Of a DNA stretch of 64,000 nucleotides, positions 56,870-64,000 are shown one piece after another. The notes beneath the pieces are model-generated. The model saw nothing but the letters and a program-made list of their open reading frames with translations. It ran no database searches and had not been told where the DNA came from. Location: positions 124,001 through 188,000 of the forward strand of contig NZ_FCOA02000008.1 in assembly GCF_001544875.2 (NCBI RefSeq), in the 5' to 3' direction. The DNA comes from Caballeronia hypogeia (GTDB taxonomy: Bacteria > Pseudomonadota > Gammaproteobacteria > Burkholderiales > Burkholderiaceae). A program made the translations under genes and the position numbers. Each line of letters opens with the position of its first letter. Within the stretch, counting starts at the first letter, position 1.

Positions 56870-58579
56870 ATGAACACCGACCGCAACGACGCTCCGGCGC
56901 CCTCCAATTTCATTCGCAACATCATCGAAGACGACAACCGCTCCGGCAAATGGTCGCAGCGGGTCGAAACGCGGTTTCCGCCCGAGCCGAACGGCTATCT
57001 GCACATCGGCCATGCGAAGAGCATCTGCGTGAACTTCGGCCTCGCCGCGGATTACGGCGGCGTGTGTCACCTGCGCTTCGACGATACGAACCCCGAGAAG
57101 GAAAGCGTCGAATACGTCGATTCGATCATCGACGCCGTGAAATGGCTCGGCTTCGAATGGAACAAGGACGGCGCGGAGCACAAGTACTTCGCGAGCGACT
57201 ATTACGACAAGCTGTACGAATACGCCGAAATGCTCATCAAGAAGGGCCAGGCGTATGTGGACAGCCAGACGGCCGAAGAGATGCGCGCCACGCGCGGCTC
57301 GGCCACGGAAGCGGGCATCAACTCGCCGTATCGCGAGCGCACGCCGGAAGAAAACCTCGATCTCTTCCGCCGCATGAAGGCGGGCGAGTTCAAGGAAGGC
57401 GAGCATGTGCTGCGTGCGAAAATCGACATGGCGTCGCCGAACTTCAACATGCGCGATCCGGTCATCTATCGCATCCGCTTCGCGCATCACTACCGTACCG
57501 GCGACAAGTGGTGCATCTACCCGATGTACGACTACGCGCACTGCGTGTCGGACGCGATCGAGAACATCACGCATTCGCTGTGCACACTGGAGTTCGAGGA
57601 TCATCGGCCGCTGTACGACTGGTTCCTCGCGCAACTCGCGAACGACGGCGTGTTTCAGCGTCCGCTGCCGCAACAGATCGAGTTCTCACGCCTGAATCTC
57701 ACCTACGCGATCACCAGCAAGCGCAAGCTGCTGCAGCTCGTGCAAGAGAATCACGTCGATGGCTGGGACGACCCGCGCATGCCGACCATCGTGGGCGTGC
57801 GGCGCCGCGGCTTCACGCCGGAAAGCATCCGTTTGATGGTGGAGCGCGTCGGCGTGACCAAGGTCGATTCGTGGATCGACATGAGCATTCTCGAAGGCGC
57901 CCTGCGCGACGACCTCGACGAAAAAGCGCCGCGCGCAATCTGCGTGCTGGACCCGCTCAAGCTCATCATCGACAACTATCCGGAAGGACAGAGCGAGGAA
58001 TGCAGCGCGCCGGTGCATCCGCATCACGCGGATCGCGGCGTGCGCACGTTCCCGTTCTCGCGTGAATTGTGGATCGAGCGCGAGGACTTTCAGGAAACGC
58101 CGCCGAAGGGCTATTTCCGTCTCTTCCCGGGCAACAAGGTGCGTCTCAAGTACGGCTTCGTCGTGGAATGCACCGGCGCGGACAAGGACGAAAACGGCAA
58201 CGTGATCGCCGTGCGCTGCAACTACTTCCCGGACAGCAAGTCGGGCACGGAAGGCGCGAACAACTACAAGGTGAAGGGCACGATTCACTGGGTCAGCGCG
58301 GCCACGGCGTACGCGGCGGAAGTGCGTCTCTACGACCGTCTCTTCAAGGAACCGCAGCCCGGCGCGGGCGGCGCGGAATTCCTCGATGCGCTCAATCCGG
58401 ATTCGAAGCGCGTCGTGAACGCGTATCTCGAACCGAGCGCGCGCGATGCGAACGCCGAAGACCGCTTCCAGTTCGAGCGTCACGGCTACTTCGTCGCGGA
58501 CCGTCTGGATTCGCAGCCGGGCAAACCCGTATTCAACCGCATCGTCAGCCTGCGCGATAGCTGGGGCAAGCCTGCCTGA
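56870..58579 (+). CDS. glnS: Glutaminyl-tRNA synthetase
   Basis: A 569-residue class I synthetase. HIGH motif in FPPEPNGYLHIGHAKS, the KMSKS-type loop in TYAITSKRKLLQL, and the C-terminal anticodon-binding beta-barrels. Complete, of usual length. The ATG 56870 starts MNTDRNDAP; the upstream extension is unlikely. A GC-rich hairpin follows. Confidence 0.96.
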   Translation: MNTDRNDAPAPSNFIRNIIEDDNRSGKWSQRVETRFPPEPNGYLHIGHAKSICVNFGLAADYGGVCHLRFDDTNPEKESVEYVDSIIDAVKWLGFEWNKDGAEHKYFASDYYDKLYEYAEMLIKKGQAYVDSQTAEEMRATRGSATEAGINSPYRERTPEENLDLFRRMKAGEFKEGEHVLRAKIDMASPNFNMRDPVIYRIRFAHHYRTGDKWCIYPMYDYAHCVSDAIENITHSLCTLEFEDHRPLYDWFLAQLANDGVFQRPLPQQIEFSRLNLTYAITSKRKLLQLVQENHVDGWDDPRMPTIVGVRRRGFTPESIRLMVERVGVTKVDSWIDMSILEGALRDDLDEKAPRAICVLDPLKLIIDNYPEGQSEECSAPVHPHHADRGVRTFPFSRELWIEREDFQETPPKGYFRLFPGNKVRLKYGFVVECTGADKDENGNVIAVRCNYFPDSKSGTEGANNYKVKGTIHWVSAATAYAAEVRLYDRLFKEPQPGAGGAEFLDALNPDSKRVVNAYLEPSARDANAEDRFQFERHGYFVADRLDSQPGKPVFNRIVSLRDSWGKPA

Positions 58580-58606
58580 GATCGACTCAGCGCATCTGCG
58601 TCATGA

Positions 58607-58632
58607 AGGCGCCGCGCGGCCACGCGGCGCCT
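58607..58632 (+). terminator. GC-rich hairpin after glnS
   Basis: AGGCGCCGCG-N6-CGCGGCGCCT, a perfect 10-bp stem 28 bases after the stop, but without a clear U-run. Confidence 0.5.
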
Positions 58633-58691
58633 CAGCTTCATCGAAAGCCTGTATCAAAGGCAACTCGCACGCCGCTTCTCACGAGGACAAC

Positions 58692-59663
58692 ATGAAGCCG
58701 CCGCACTCCTTCGCGCACCGCTCATGGGCGCAACGAAGCGCCGCACTCGCCTCTCTTCTCGCGCTGGTTTGCGGGGGCGCACATGCAGCCACCGCCTCCG
58801 AGCTCGCCACGGCACAGGCGGCCGTCGATCAGATGCCGCCTTCCGCCACGCTGCGCAAGATCGCGGAGAACGGCGCCATCGTGCTGGGCACGCGCGAATC
58901 GTCGGTGCCGTTTTCGTACATGGTCAGGCAGCAGCCGGTCGGCTACTCGTACGACATCGCGCTCAAGGTCGTCGACGAGGTCAAGAAGCGCCTCAACATG
59001 CCGAACCTCGCGGTGAAGAACGTGCAGGTGACGTCGGCGAACCGCATCTCCTACGTGGTGAACAATCAGGTGGACCTGGAATGCGGCTCGACCGCGCATG
59101 TGGCCGAGCGCGATCCGCTCGTCGCGTTCTCGAACAGCTTCTTCCAGTACGGCATCCGCATGGCGGTGAAGAAGAAGTCGGGCATTCGCGATTACGCCGA
59201 TCTCGCGGGCAAGACCGTCGCGACCACGGCGGGCACGTCGGACGAGCGCATGCTGCGGCAGATGAGCATCGACAAGAAACTGAATCTGCGTATCATCAGC
59301 GCGCGCGATCACGCCGAGGCGTTCGCCGCGCTGAAGTCGGATCGCGCGGTCGCGTTCGTCATGGACGATCCGCTTCTCTACGGCAAGATCGCGCAGGAAG
59401 GCGCGGCGCGCAACGAATACACGGTGACCGGCGCCTCGCTCGCCAACGAGGCGTATGGCTGCATGATGAGAAAAGGCGATCCGGTGTTCAAGCGCATCGT
59501 CGACGACGTGATCGCCAGAATGCAGCGCTCGGGCGAAGCGGCCAAGCTCTACGACACCTGGTTCATGCGCCCGATTCCGCCCGATGGCATGAACCTGCAA
59601 TTTCCGATGTCGCCGGAAATGAAGACGCTGTTCGCCAATCCCAACGATCGCACGATCGACTAA
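58692..59663 (+). CDS. GltI-like amino acid ABC transporter substrate-binding protein
   Basis: A 323-residue periplasmic protein. The signal peptide ends about residue 33 (CGGAHAAT). It matches the GltI family for glutamate/aspartate: LECGSTAHVAERDPLVAFSN, RIISARDHAEAFAALKS and VAFVMDDPLLYG. No permease or ATPase genes lie nearby, so it is an orphan binding protein. The gap from glnS is 112 bases. Confidence 0.88.
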   Translation: MKPPHSFAHRSWAQRSAALASLLALVCGGAHAATASELATAQAAVDQMPPSATLRKIAENGAIVLGTRESSVPFSYMVRQQPVGYSYDIALKVVDEVKKRLNMPNLAVKNVQVTSANRISYVVNNQVDLECGSTAHVAERDPLVAFSNSFFQYGIRMAVKKKSGIRDYADLAGKTVATTAGTSDERMLRQMSIDKKLNLRIISARDHAEAFAALKSDRAVAFVMDDPLLYGKIAQEGAARNEYTVTGASLANEAYGCMMRKGDPVFKRIVDDVIARMQRSGEAAKLYDTWFMRPIPPDGMNLQFPMSPEMKTLFANPNDRTID

Positions 59664-60113
59664 TCAGAGCGTCTCGTGCAGCTCCGCAAGCGATAAGGTC
59701 GTCTGAAAGAGCCGCGCGAGGCTGCGGCTCGCGAACTTGTCCACGTCCGCCGGACTGACCCAGCGGTACGCGTCCATCTCGGGGATCATCGTGCCGTCGC
59801 TGTAACGCGGAAAGTACGATTCACACACGCAGTTTTCGAGCCGCACTTCGTCGTCGGAAACGCGCACGGCGAACAGGTGCAGATCCTTGTCGCGGCGATA
59901 CACGAAGCGCCCGAGATCCTTGAGCCGTTCAGCGGGCAAGACGATGCCCGTCTCCTCGACGAGCTCGCGCAACGCTGCTTCGCGCGGGCTCTCGCCGGGC
60001 TCGGACGCACCCTTCGGCACGTCCCAGTGCGTGGTCTCGGTCGCGTGGCACAGCAGCACGTCGCCTTGCGCATTGAGCATCACGACGCCGCACGATACGG
60101 TGCGGCCGGTCAT
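59664..60113 (-). CDS. Nudix hydrolase
   Basis: A 149-residue protein with an intact Nudix box (GX5EX7REUXEEXGU) from GASEPGESPREAAL through RELVEETG. It cleaves nucleoside diphosphate-linked compounds; the subfamily is not clear. Its stop directly abuts the stop of the convergent GltI-like gene. ATG 60113 chosen, beginning MTGRTVSCGVVML. Confidence 0.88.
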   Translation of the reverse strand: MTGRTVSCGVVMLNAQGDVLLCHATETTHWDVPKGASEPGESPREAALRELVEETGIVLPAERLKDLGRFVYRRDKDLHLFAVRVSDDEVRLENCVCESYFPRYSDGTMIPEMDAYRWVSPADVDKFASRSLARLFQTTLSLAELHETL

Positions 60114-60132
60114 CGACCGCGTTCTCCGGTCA

Positions 60133-60549
60133 TCACTGCTTCTTGAGTTTCCATTTGCCGTCGCTCTGCTTGCAGGCGGTCGGCATCCAGGTCTGGGTCT
60201 GCCCTTTCGCATGCGCGACGAGCTCGACCTTGCGGCACTTCAACCCGTCCGATTCGAAGCTGCTCTGCGGCGTCACCGTGCCGTTGATCGGGACCGTGTT
60301 GCCCGTGCCCTTGTTGTCCCAGTCGAGCGATTCGCCGTCCTGCTTCGTGTTGAGCGCCTTCTGTGCGGCGTCATTGAGCGCCTGCAGGTCGCGCTGCTTC
60401 ATGTAGGTGATCGGCGTGTTGTTCAGGAAGCCGAGATTGGCGGCCTGCGCCTGCGCGCTCACGACGAGCGCGGACGCAGCCAGCGTCAGAAAGGAGATGC
60501 GTGCGAGCGCCCGACGCGCGCGATGTGTGGATCGATGTTCGATCGGCAT
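60133..60549 (-). CDS. Exported hypothetical protein
   Basis: A 138-residue protein with a signal peptide (about 1-38, ending AQAQAANL). The mature C-terminus CRKVELVAHAKGQTQTWMPT followed by CKQSDGKWKLKKQ resembles the end of RT0821/Lpp0805-type surface proteins (two Cys, W-K-L), but I am not sure. ATG 60549 follows GAGGAAA. It is 19 bases upstream of the Nudix gene on the same strand. Confidence 0.75.
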   Translation of the reverse strand: MPIEHRSTHRARRALARISFLTLAASALVVSAQAQAANLGFLNNTPITYMKQRDLQALNDAAQKALNTKQDGESLDWDNKGTGNTVPINGTVTPQSSFESDGLKCRKVELVAHAKGQTQTWMPTACKQSDGKWKLKKQ

Positions 60550-60701
60550 GGGTTTTTCCTCGTTGCTTACAGGTGTGGACGCCGGCCCGTGCAATCAGCG
60601 CGGCGACGGCGATTCACCAGCTTCGGCCCAAGAAATCGGGCCGCAACGAGGATAGCATGACGCGCGGCCTGCCTCCCCACGCGCGGGCGCGGCGTCCCGC
60701 C

Positions 60702-62072
60702 TCAGTTAGCCGCGGACTTCATCTCGTTGATGCCCGTGCCCTTCTGCGAGTCCTTGTCCTTCGCGGGATCGTAGCCATCGGTGAGCGTGCCCAGGAACGC
60801 GACCACATCCCTGATCTCGCCTTCGTCGAGCGCGGGCTTGTCGCCCTTCTTGCGATCGAACGGCGCCTCGGTGTTGACGTTGTCCCAGTACTTCTTCGGC
60901 AGATCGTCGAACTTCTGGACGACGCCCTTCTTCGACACCGGATAGAACTTCTCCGGGTTCGTGTCGCGCTCGACATAGAAGCGCACCACGTCTTCCAGAT
61001 CGTGGTAGATGCCGTTGTGGAAGAACGTCTTGCGCGTGGCGACATTGCGCAGCGACGGCGTGCGGAAGATGCCACAGTACTCGTCCTGTCCCTTCAGGTC
61101 GGTGCGCTCCGGGCCGCAGGCGCCGAGGTCGTGGAAGTTCGGATTCTTGTTGATCGGCAGCGCGCGGTTGCGCGGCACGCCGATCGCGATCAGGCCGAAG
61201 TCGCTGAACTGCGGCGGCGAGCCGTCTTTCGCGCGCTGGCTGATATGGCACGACGCGCAATTGCCCTTGTTCTCGTCGTTGAAGAGCTGCAGGCCGTGCA
61301 TTTCGGCGTCGTTGAGTTTCGCGCGGCCGGCGAGGAACGCATCGAACTTGCTGGCATACGGATAGAACTTCTCCGGCGTCTGCTCGAACGCTTCGAGCGA
61401 TTGCAGCACCGCGGCGAAGGTCTTGTCGTCATCGTCGAAGATGTGCGCGCCGAAGGTCTTGCGGAAATCTTCCGCGTAGGGCGAGGCCTGCACCGCCGCC
61501 GTCACCTTCGCCTGCGTGCTGCCCATCTCGAACGAAGACAACAACGGGATGCGCGCCTGGTCCGAGCCGTGATCGACGCGGCCGTCCCATGTCAGGCCGC
61601 CGGTCGGGCCGGCGTCGACGCTCTCGTCGCCTTCGTCGTCGGAATCGTGGAAGTGGCGCGTGAACGCCGGCACCGATTGCAGATACCTGAGCGACGGCAC
61701 CGCGCGAAAACCCGGCTGATGCATGTCGTTGCCGCCGAGCTGCACGGACAAGCCGTTGGGCGGACCGAACGCATGGCTCGGGCTATGACAGGACGCGCAC
61801 GCCAGCTTGCCCGAACCCGACAGCGACGGATCGAAGAAGAGCTTCTCGCCGAGCCCGGTCATCTGCTTCACATGCGCGAAGACCTCGGCGCGCGACTGCG
61901 CTTGCGGCGCCCCGTTCACTGCATTAGCCGCGACCTTCGTCACCGGCTGCGCCGCCTGCGTCTGCCCGCTCGCCTTCGTACCGGCTGCGTGCGAATCGCA
62001 GCCGCTCATCGCCACGGACGACGCGGCGAGCGCGAGGGAACAGAAAACGTAAGGCAGACGCATCGAAGACAT
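60702..62072 (-). CDS. Di-heme cytochrome c peroxidase family lipoprotein
   Basis: A 456-residue MauG/CcpA-type protein. It has a lipoprotein signal (AMSGC, Cys25) and two heme c sites: CASCH at 92-96 and CASCH at 272-276. The peroxidase-like domain spans both. It may reduce peroxide or oxidise an organic substrate in the periplasm. The start is either this ATG or one three codons in (62063). It is divergent from the phosphatase gene, with a 247-base shared promoter region. Confidence 0.88.
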   Translation of the reverse strand: MSSMRLPYVFCSLALAASSVAMSGCDSHAAGTKASGQTQAAQPVTKVAANAVNGAPQAQSRAEVFAHVKQMTGLGEKLFFDPSLSGSGKLACASCHSPSHAFGPPNGLSVQLGGNDMHQPGFRAVPSLRYLQSVPAFTRHFHDSDDEGDESVDAGPTGGLTWDGRVDHGSDQARIPLLSSFEMGSTQAKVTAAVQASPYAEDFRKTFGAHIFDDDDKTFAAVLQSLEAFEQTPEKFYPYASKFDAFLAGRAKLNDAEMHGLQLFNDENKGNCASCHISQRAKDGSPPQFSDFGLIAIGVPRNRALPINKNPNFHDLGACGPERTDLKGQDEYCGIFRTPSLRNVATRKTFFHNGIYHDLEDVVRFYVERDTNPEKFYPVSKKGVVQKFDDLPKKYWDNVNTEAPFDRKKGDKPALDEGEIRDVVAFLGTLTDGYDPAKDKDSQKGTGINEMKSAAN

Positions 62073-62319
62073 GGACTTGGGACATCGGAATTGAAAGATG
62101 CCGAAGCGTATGTCGCGCGCGTGTCTTTCATGTGACAAGCATCGAGCCCGCGCCGTCAAGGCGGCTACGCGAAATTTATTAAGCGGACATTACGTAACCG
62201 AAAGCGTTATTACATGGCCGCGTCAATTTGCGTTGCGACACTGCGCACGCCGGCGTTTCGGAGCTTTCAATGAGACAGCCCGCGTCATGCGCCGGTCCCC
62301 AACACAAGAGAGATCCTCA

Positions 62320-63891
62320 ATGAACAAGAAACTCGTTTGCGCGGTGCCGCTCGTGGCCACTGCCGCATTCGGCCTCTATGCATGCGGCGGCGACGATAAC
62401 AACCAGAGCAGCAACGACATCTCGTCCGTGAAGAACGTCGTCGTGATTTATGCGGAGAACCGCAGCTTCGATAACCTGTACGGCCACTTCCCGGGCGCGA
62501 ACGGCCTGCAGAACGTGACGGCGGCGAATTCGCAGCAGCTCGATCGCGACGGCAGCGTGCTCGCGACGCTGCCGAAGATCTGGACCGGCCTGACGGCGAC
62601 GGGCGTGACGCCCGCGATCACCGAGGCGATGACGGCGAATCTGCCGAACGCGCCGTTCGCGATCGACGATCCCAAGGGCTTCAACACGCAGCTCAACGTC
62701 ACGACGCGCGACCTGTATCACCGCTTCTACGAGAACCAGATGCAGATCGACGGCGGCAAGAACGACAAGTTCGCCGCATGGGGCGACTCGGGCGGTCTCG
62801 TGATGGGTCACTACGACACGCCGCCGGACAAGCTGCCGCTCTACAAGATCGCGCAGCAATACACGCTCGCCGACAACTTCTTCATGGGCGCGTTCGGCGG
62901 CTCGTTCCTGAACCACCAGTGGCTGATCTGCGCATGTACGCCGGTCTACCCGAACGCCGACAAGAGCGTGGCGTCCAAGTCGATTTCGGCGGTGAATCCG
63001 GACGGCGCGTCGCTCCAGCTCGCGAAGGCAGCAGGTTCGGCGCTCGACGGCAATACGTCGGGCCTGTTCGTGAATTCGGGCAACCTCACGCCCGACTTCT
63101 ACGCGGTCAACACGATGCAGCCGCCGTATCAGCCGAGCGGCAACAAGCCGGTGTCGGGCGCCGACCAGACGCTCGCGGACCCGAGCCAGGCGACGACGCT
63201 GCCGCCGCAGACGCAGCAGCACATCGGCGACCTGCTGAACAACGCCGGCGTGACCTGGGCATGGTACGGCGGCTCGTGGGGCGCGGCGCTGGCGGACCGT
63301 TCGGTCATCAACGGCGCGGTCAACGTGGTGCCTGACTTCCAGACGCACCATCAGCCGTTCAACTACTTCGCCGATCTGGCTCCGGGCACGGCCAACCGCG
63401 CGCAGCACTTGCTCGACGGCGGCACGAACGGTTCGGAGTTCATCAAGGCGATCGATGCGGGCACGCTGCCGCAAGTGTCGTTCTACAAGCCGCAAGGCAA
63501 CCTGAACGAGCACGCCGGGTACACGGACGTCGCCTCAGGTGACCAGCACATCGCCGACCTGATCTCGCATCTGCAGAAGAGCCCGCAGTGGAAGAACATG
63601 GTCGTCGTCGTGACGTACGACGAAAACGGCGGCTTCTGGGATCACGTCGCGCCGCCGAAGGGCGACCGCTGGGGTCCGGGCACGCGTATTCCGGCGCTCA
63701 TCGTCTCGCCGTATGCGAAGAAGGGCTTCGTCGATCACACGCAATACGACACGACCTCGATCCTGCGCTTCATCACCAAGCGCTTCAACCTGCCGTCGCT
63801 GCCGGGTCTGACCGCGCGTGACAGCGCCCTGGTCGCGAACGGCGCATCGAAGATGGGCGATCTGACCAACGCGCTCGACTTCTCGCAGTAA
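62320..63891 (+). CDS. AcpA-type acid phosphatase / phospholipase C superfamily
   Basis: A 523-residue exported protein of the alkaline-phosphatase-like fold. The signal is a lipoprotein type (GLYACGG, Cys22). VVVIYAENRSFDNLYGHFPG holds the conserved Glu-Asn metal motif and the nucleophile Ser. The second metal cluster is in VVVTYDENGGFWDHVAPP. AcpA proteins release phosphate from many esters; phospholipase C relatives share the fold. ATG 62320 fits the signal peptide; SD is weak (GAGATCC). Confidence 0.87.
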   Translation: MNKKLVCAVPLVATAAFGLYACGGDDNNQSSNDISSVKNVVVIYAENRSFDNLYGHFPGANGLQNVTAANSQQLDRDGSVLATLPKIWTGLTATGVTPAITEAMTANLPNAPFAIDDPKGFNTQLNVTTRDLYHRFYENQMQIDGGKNDKFAAWGDSGGLVMGHYDTPPDKLPLYKIAQQYTLADNFFMGAFGGSFLNHQWLICACTPVYPNADKSVASKSISAVNPDGASLQLAKAAGSALDGNTSGLFVNSGNLTPDFYAVNTMQPPYQPSGNKPVSGADQTLADPSQATTLPPQTQQHIGDLLNNAGVTWAWYGGSWGAALADRSVINGAVNVVPDFQTHHQPFNYFADLAPGTANRAQHLLDGGTNGSEFIKAIDAGTLPQVSFYKPQGNLNEHAGYTDVASGDQHIADLISHLQKSPQWKNMVVVVTYDENGGFWDHVAPPKGDRWGPGTRIPALIVSPYAKKGFVDHTQYDTTSILRFITKRFNLPSLPGLTARDSALVANGASKMGDLTNALDFSQ

Positions 63892-63917
63892 GTTCCCCGC
63901 AAGAGCAGTAACGCCAC

Positions 63918-63950
63918 GGGCCGCGGCTTTCACGCCGCGGCCCGCTTCTT
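63918..63950 (+). terminator. Rho-independent-like terminator after the phosphatase gene
   Basis: GGGCCGCGGC-N6-GCCGCGGCCC, followed by GCTTCTTT. It may end both the phosphatase and the following convergent gene. Confidence 0.75.
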
Positions 63951-63966
63951 TACTCCGATCCGATGA

Positions 63967-64000
63967 TCACGCGCCCGTGAACAGCGACGCCAGGTCGTTG
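63967..64000 (-). CDS. 3' end of a reverse-strand gene (partial)
   Basis: On the reverse strand the edge reads NDLASLFTGA then TGA, and this frame is open to the window boundary. Only ten codons are visible. Convergent position after the terminator and codon use suit the end of a real gene, but its product cannot be named. Confidence 0.45.
   Translation of the reverse strand, partial: NDLASLFTGA

Overview
The window is high-GC DNA from a beta-proteobacterium. Protein sequences, codon use and gene neighbourhoods point to the Burkholderiaceae, most likely Paraburkholderia or Caballeronia; this is inferred from family resemblance because no search could be run. It looks chromosomal: valS, alaS, glnS, uvrD, galU and cytochrome bd genes are all present. 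I saw no rRNA, tRNA, insertion sequence, prophage or CRISPR array. Very long antisense ORFs in this DNA are shadows of real genes.

Layout. 1-7.6 kb: the end of dgkA, a TetR-LOG-SDR operon, then a reverse-strand set (DUF4126 and a large FtsX-type permease, a truncated globin, an AlaX-type editing protein and DUF924). 7.8-10.9 kb: a guanidine exporter gene behind a guanidine-II riboswitch, and a cyanide-insensitive-type bd oxidase. 10.9-19.6 kb: a signalling block with a degenerate EAL-HDOD protein, a PAS-GGDEF-EAL protein, a second HDOD protein and a chemoreceptor, plus a periplasmic peroxiredoxin. 20-31.6 kb: a fosmidomycin-resistance-type MFS pump, prpE, a Fur-controlled pair of unknown genes, mtnN-uvrD, valS, galU and tusA. 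31.8-33.5 kb: a HipBA-type pair behind an AT-rich promoter.

33.6-45.5 kb is a myo-inositol utilisation locus. On the reverse strand are an RpiR-type regulator and two Gfo/Idh/MocA dehydrogenases; on the forward strand are a CUT2 ABC transporter and iolC, iolD, iolE and iolB. A GGAA-N6-TTCC site in the divergent promoter fits IolR. The terminal iolA (mmsA) step is not in the window. Convergent with it (45.5-50.6 kb) is a tight six-gene operon: Fe-dependent alcohol dehydrogenase, thioesterase and LivHMGF. It has no binding-protein gene, and its LivF has Arg in place of the Walker A Lys.

50.6-64 kb: threonine aldolase, a small glycine-rich exported protein whose ribosome binding site lies inside a perfect 12-bp hairpin, alaS, a CaiB/BaiF CoA-transferase, a glycine-zipper lipoprotein, glnS, an orphan GltI-like binding protein, a Nudix hydrolase, an exported unknown protein, a di-heme peroxidase-family lipoprotein and an AcpA-type phosphatase. 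The window closes in the 3' end of another reverse-strand gene.

The most interesting non-textbook items are RNA- or DNA-level controls: the guanidine-II riboswitch, the SD-sequestering hairpin and the Fur box placed exactly in a promoter spacer. The binding-protein-less Liv operon with its altered ATPase is the other strong lead. I did not find a clearly new multi-gene defence or biosynthetic system.
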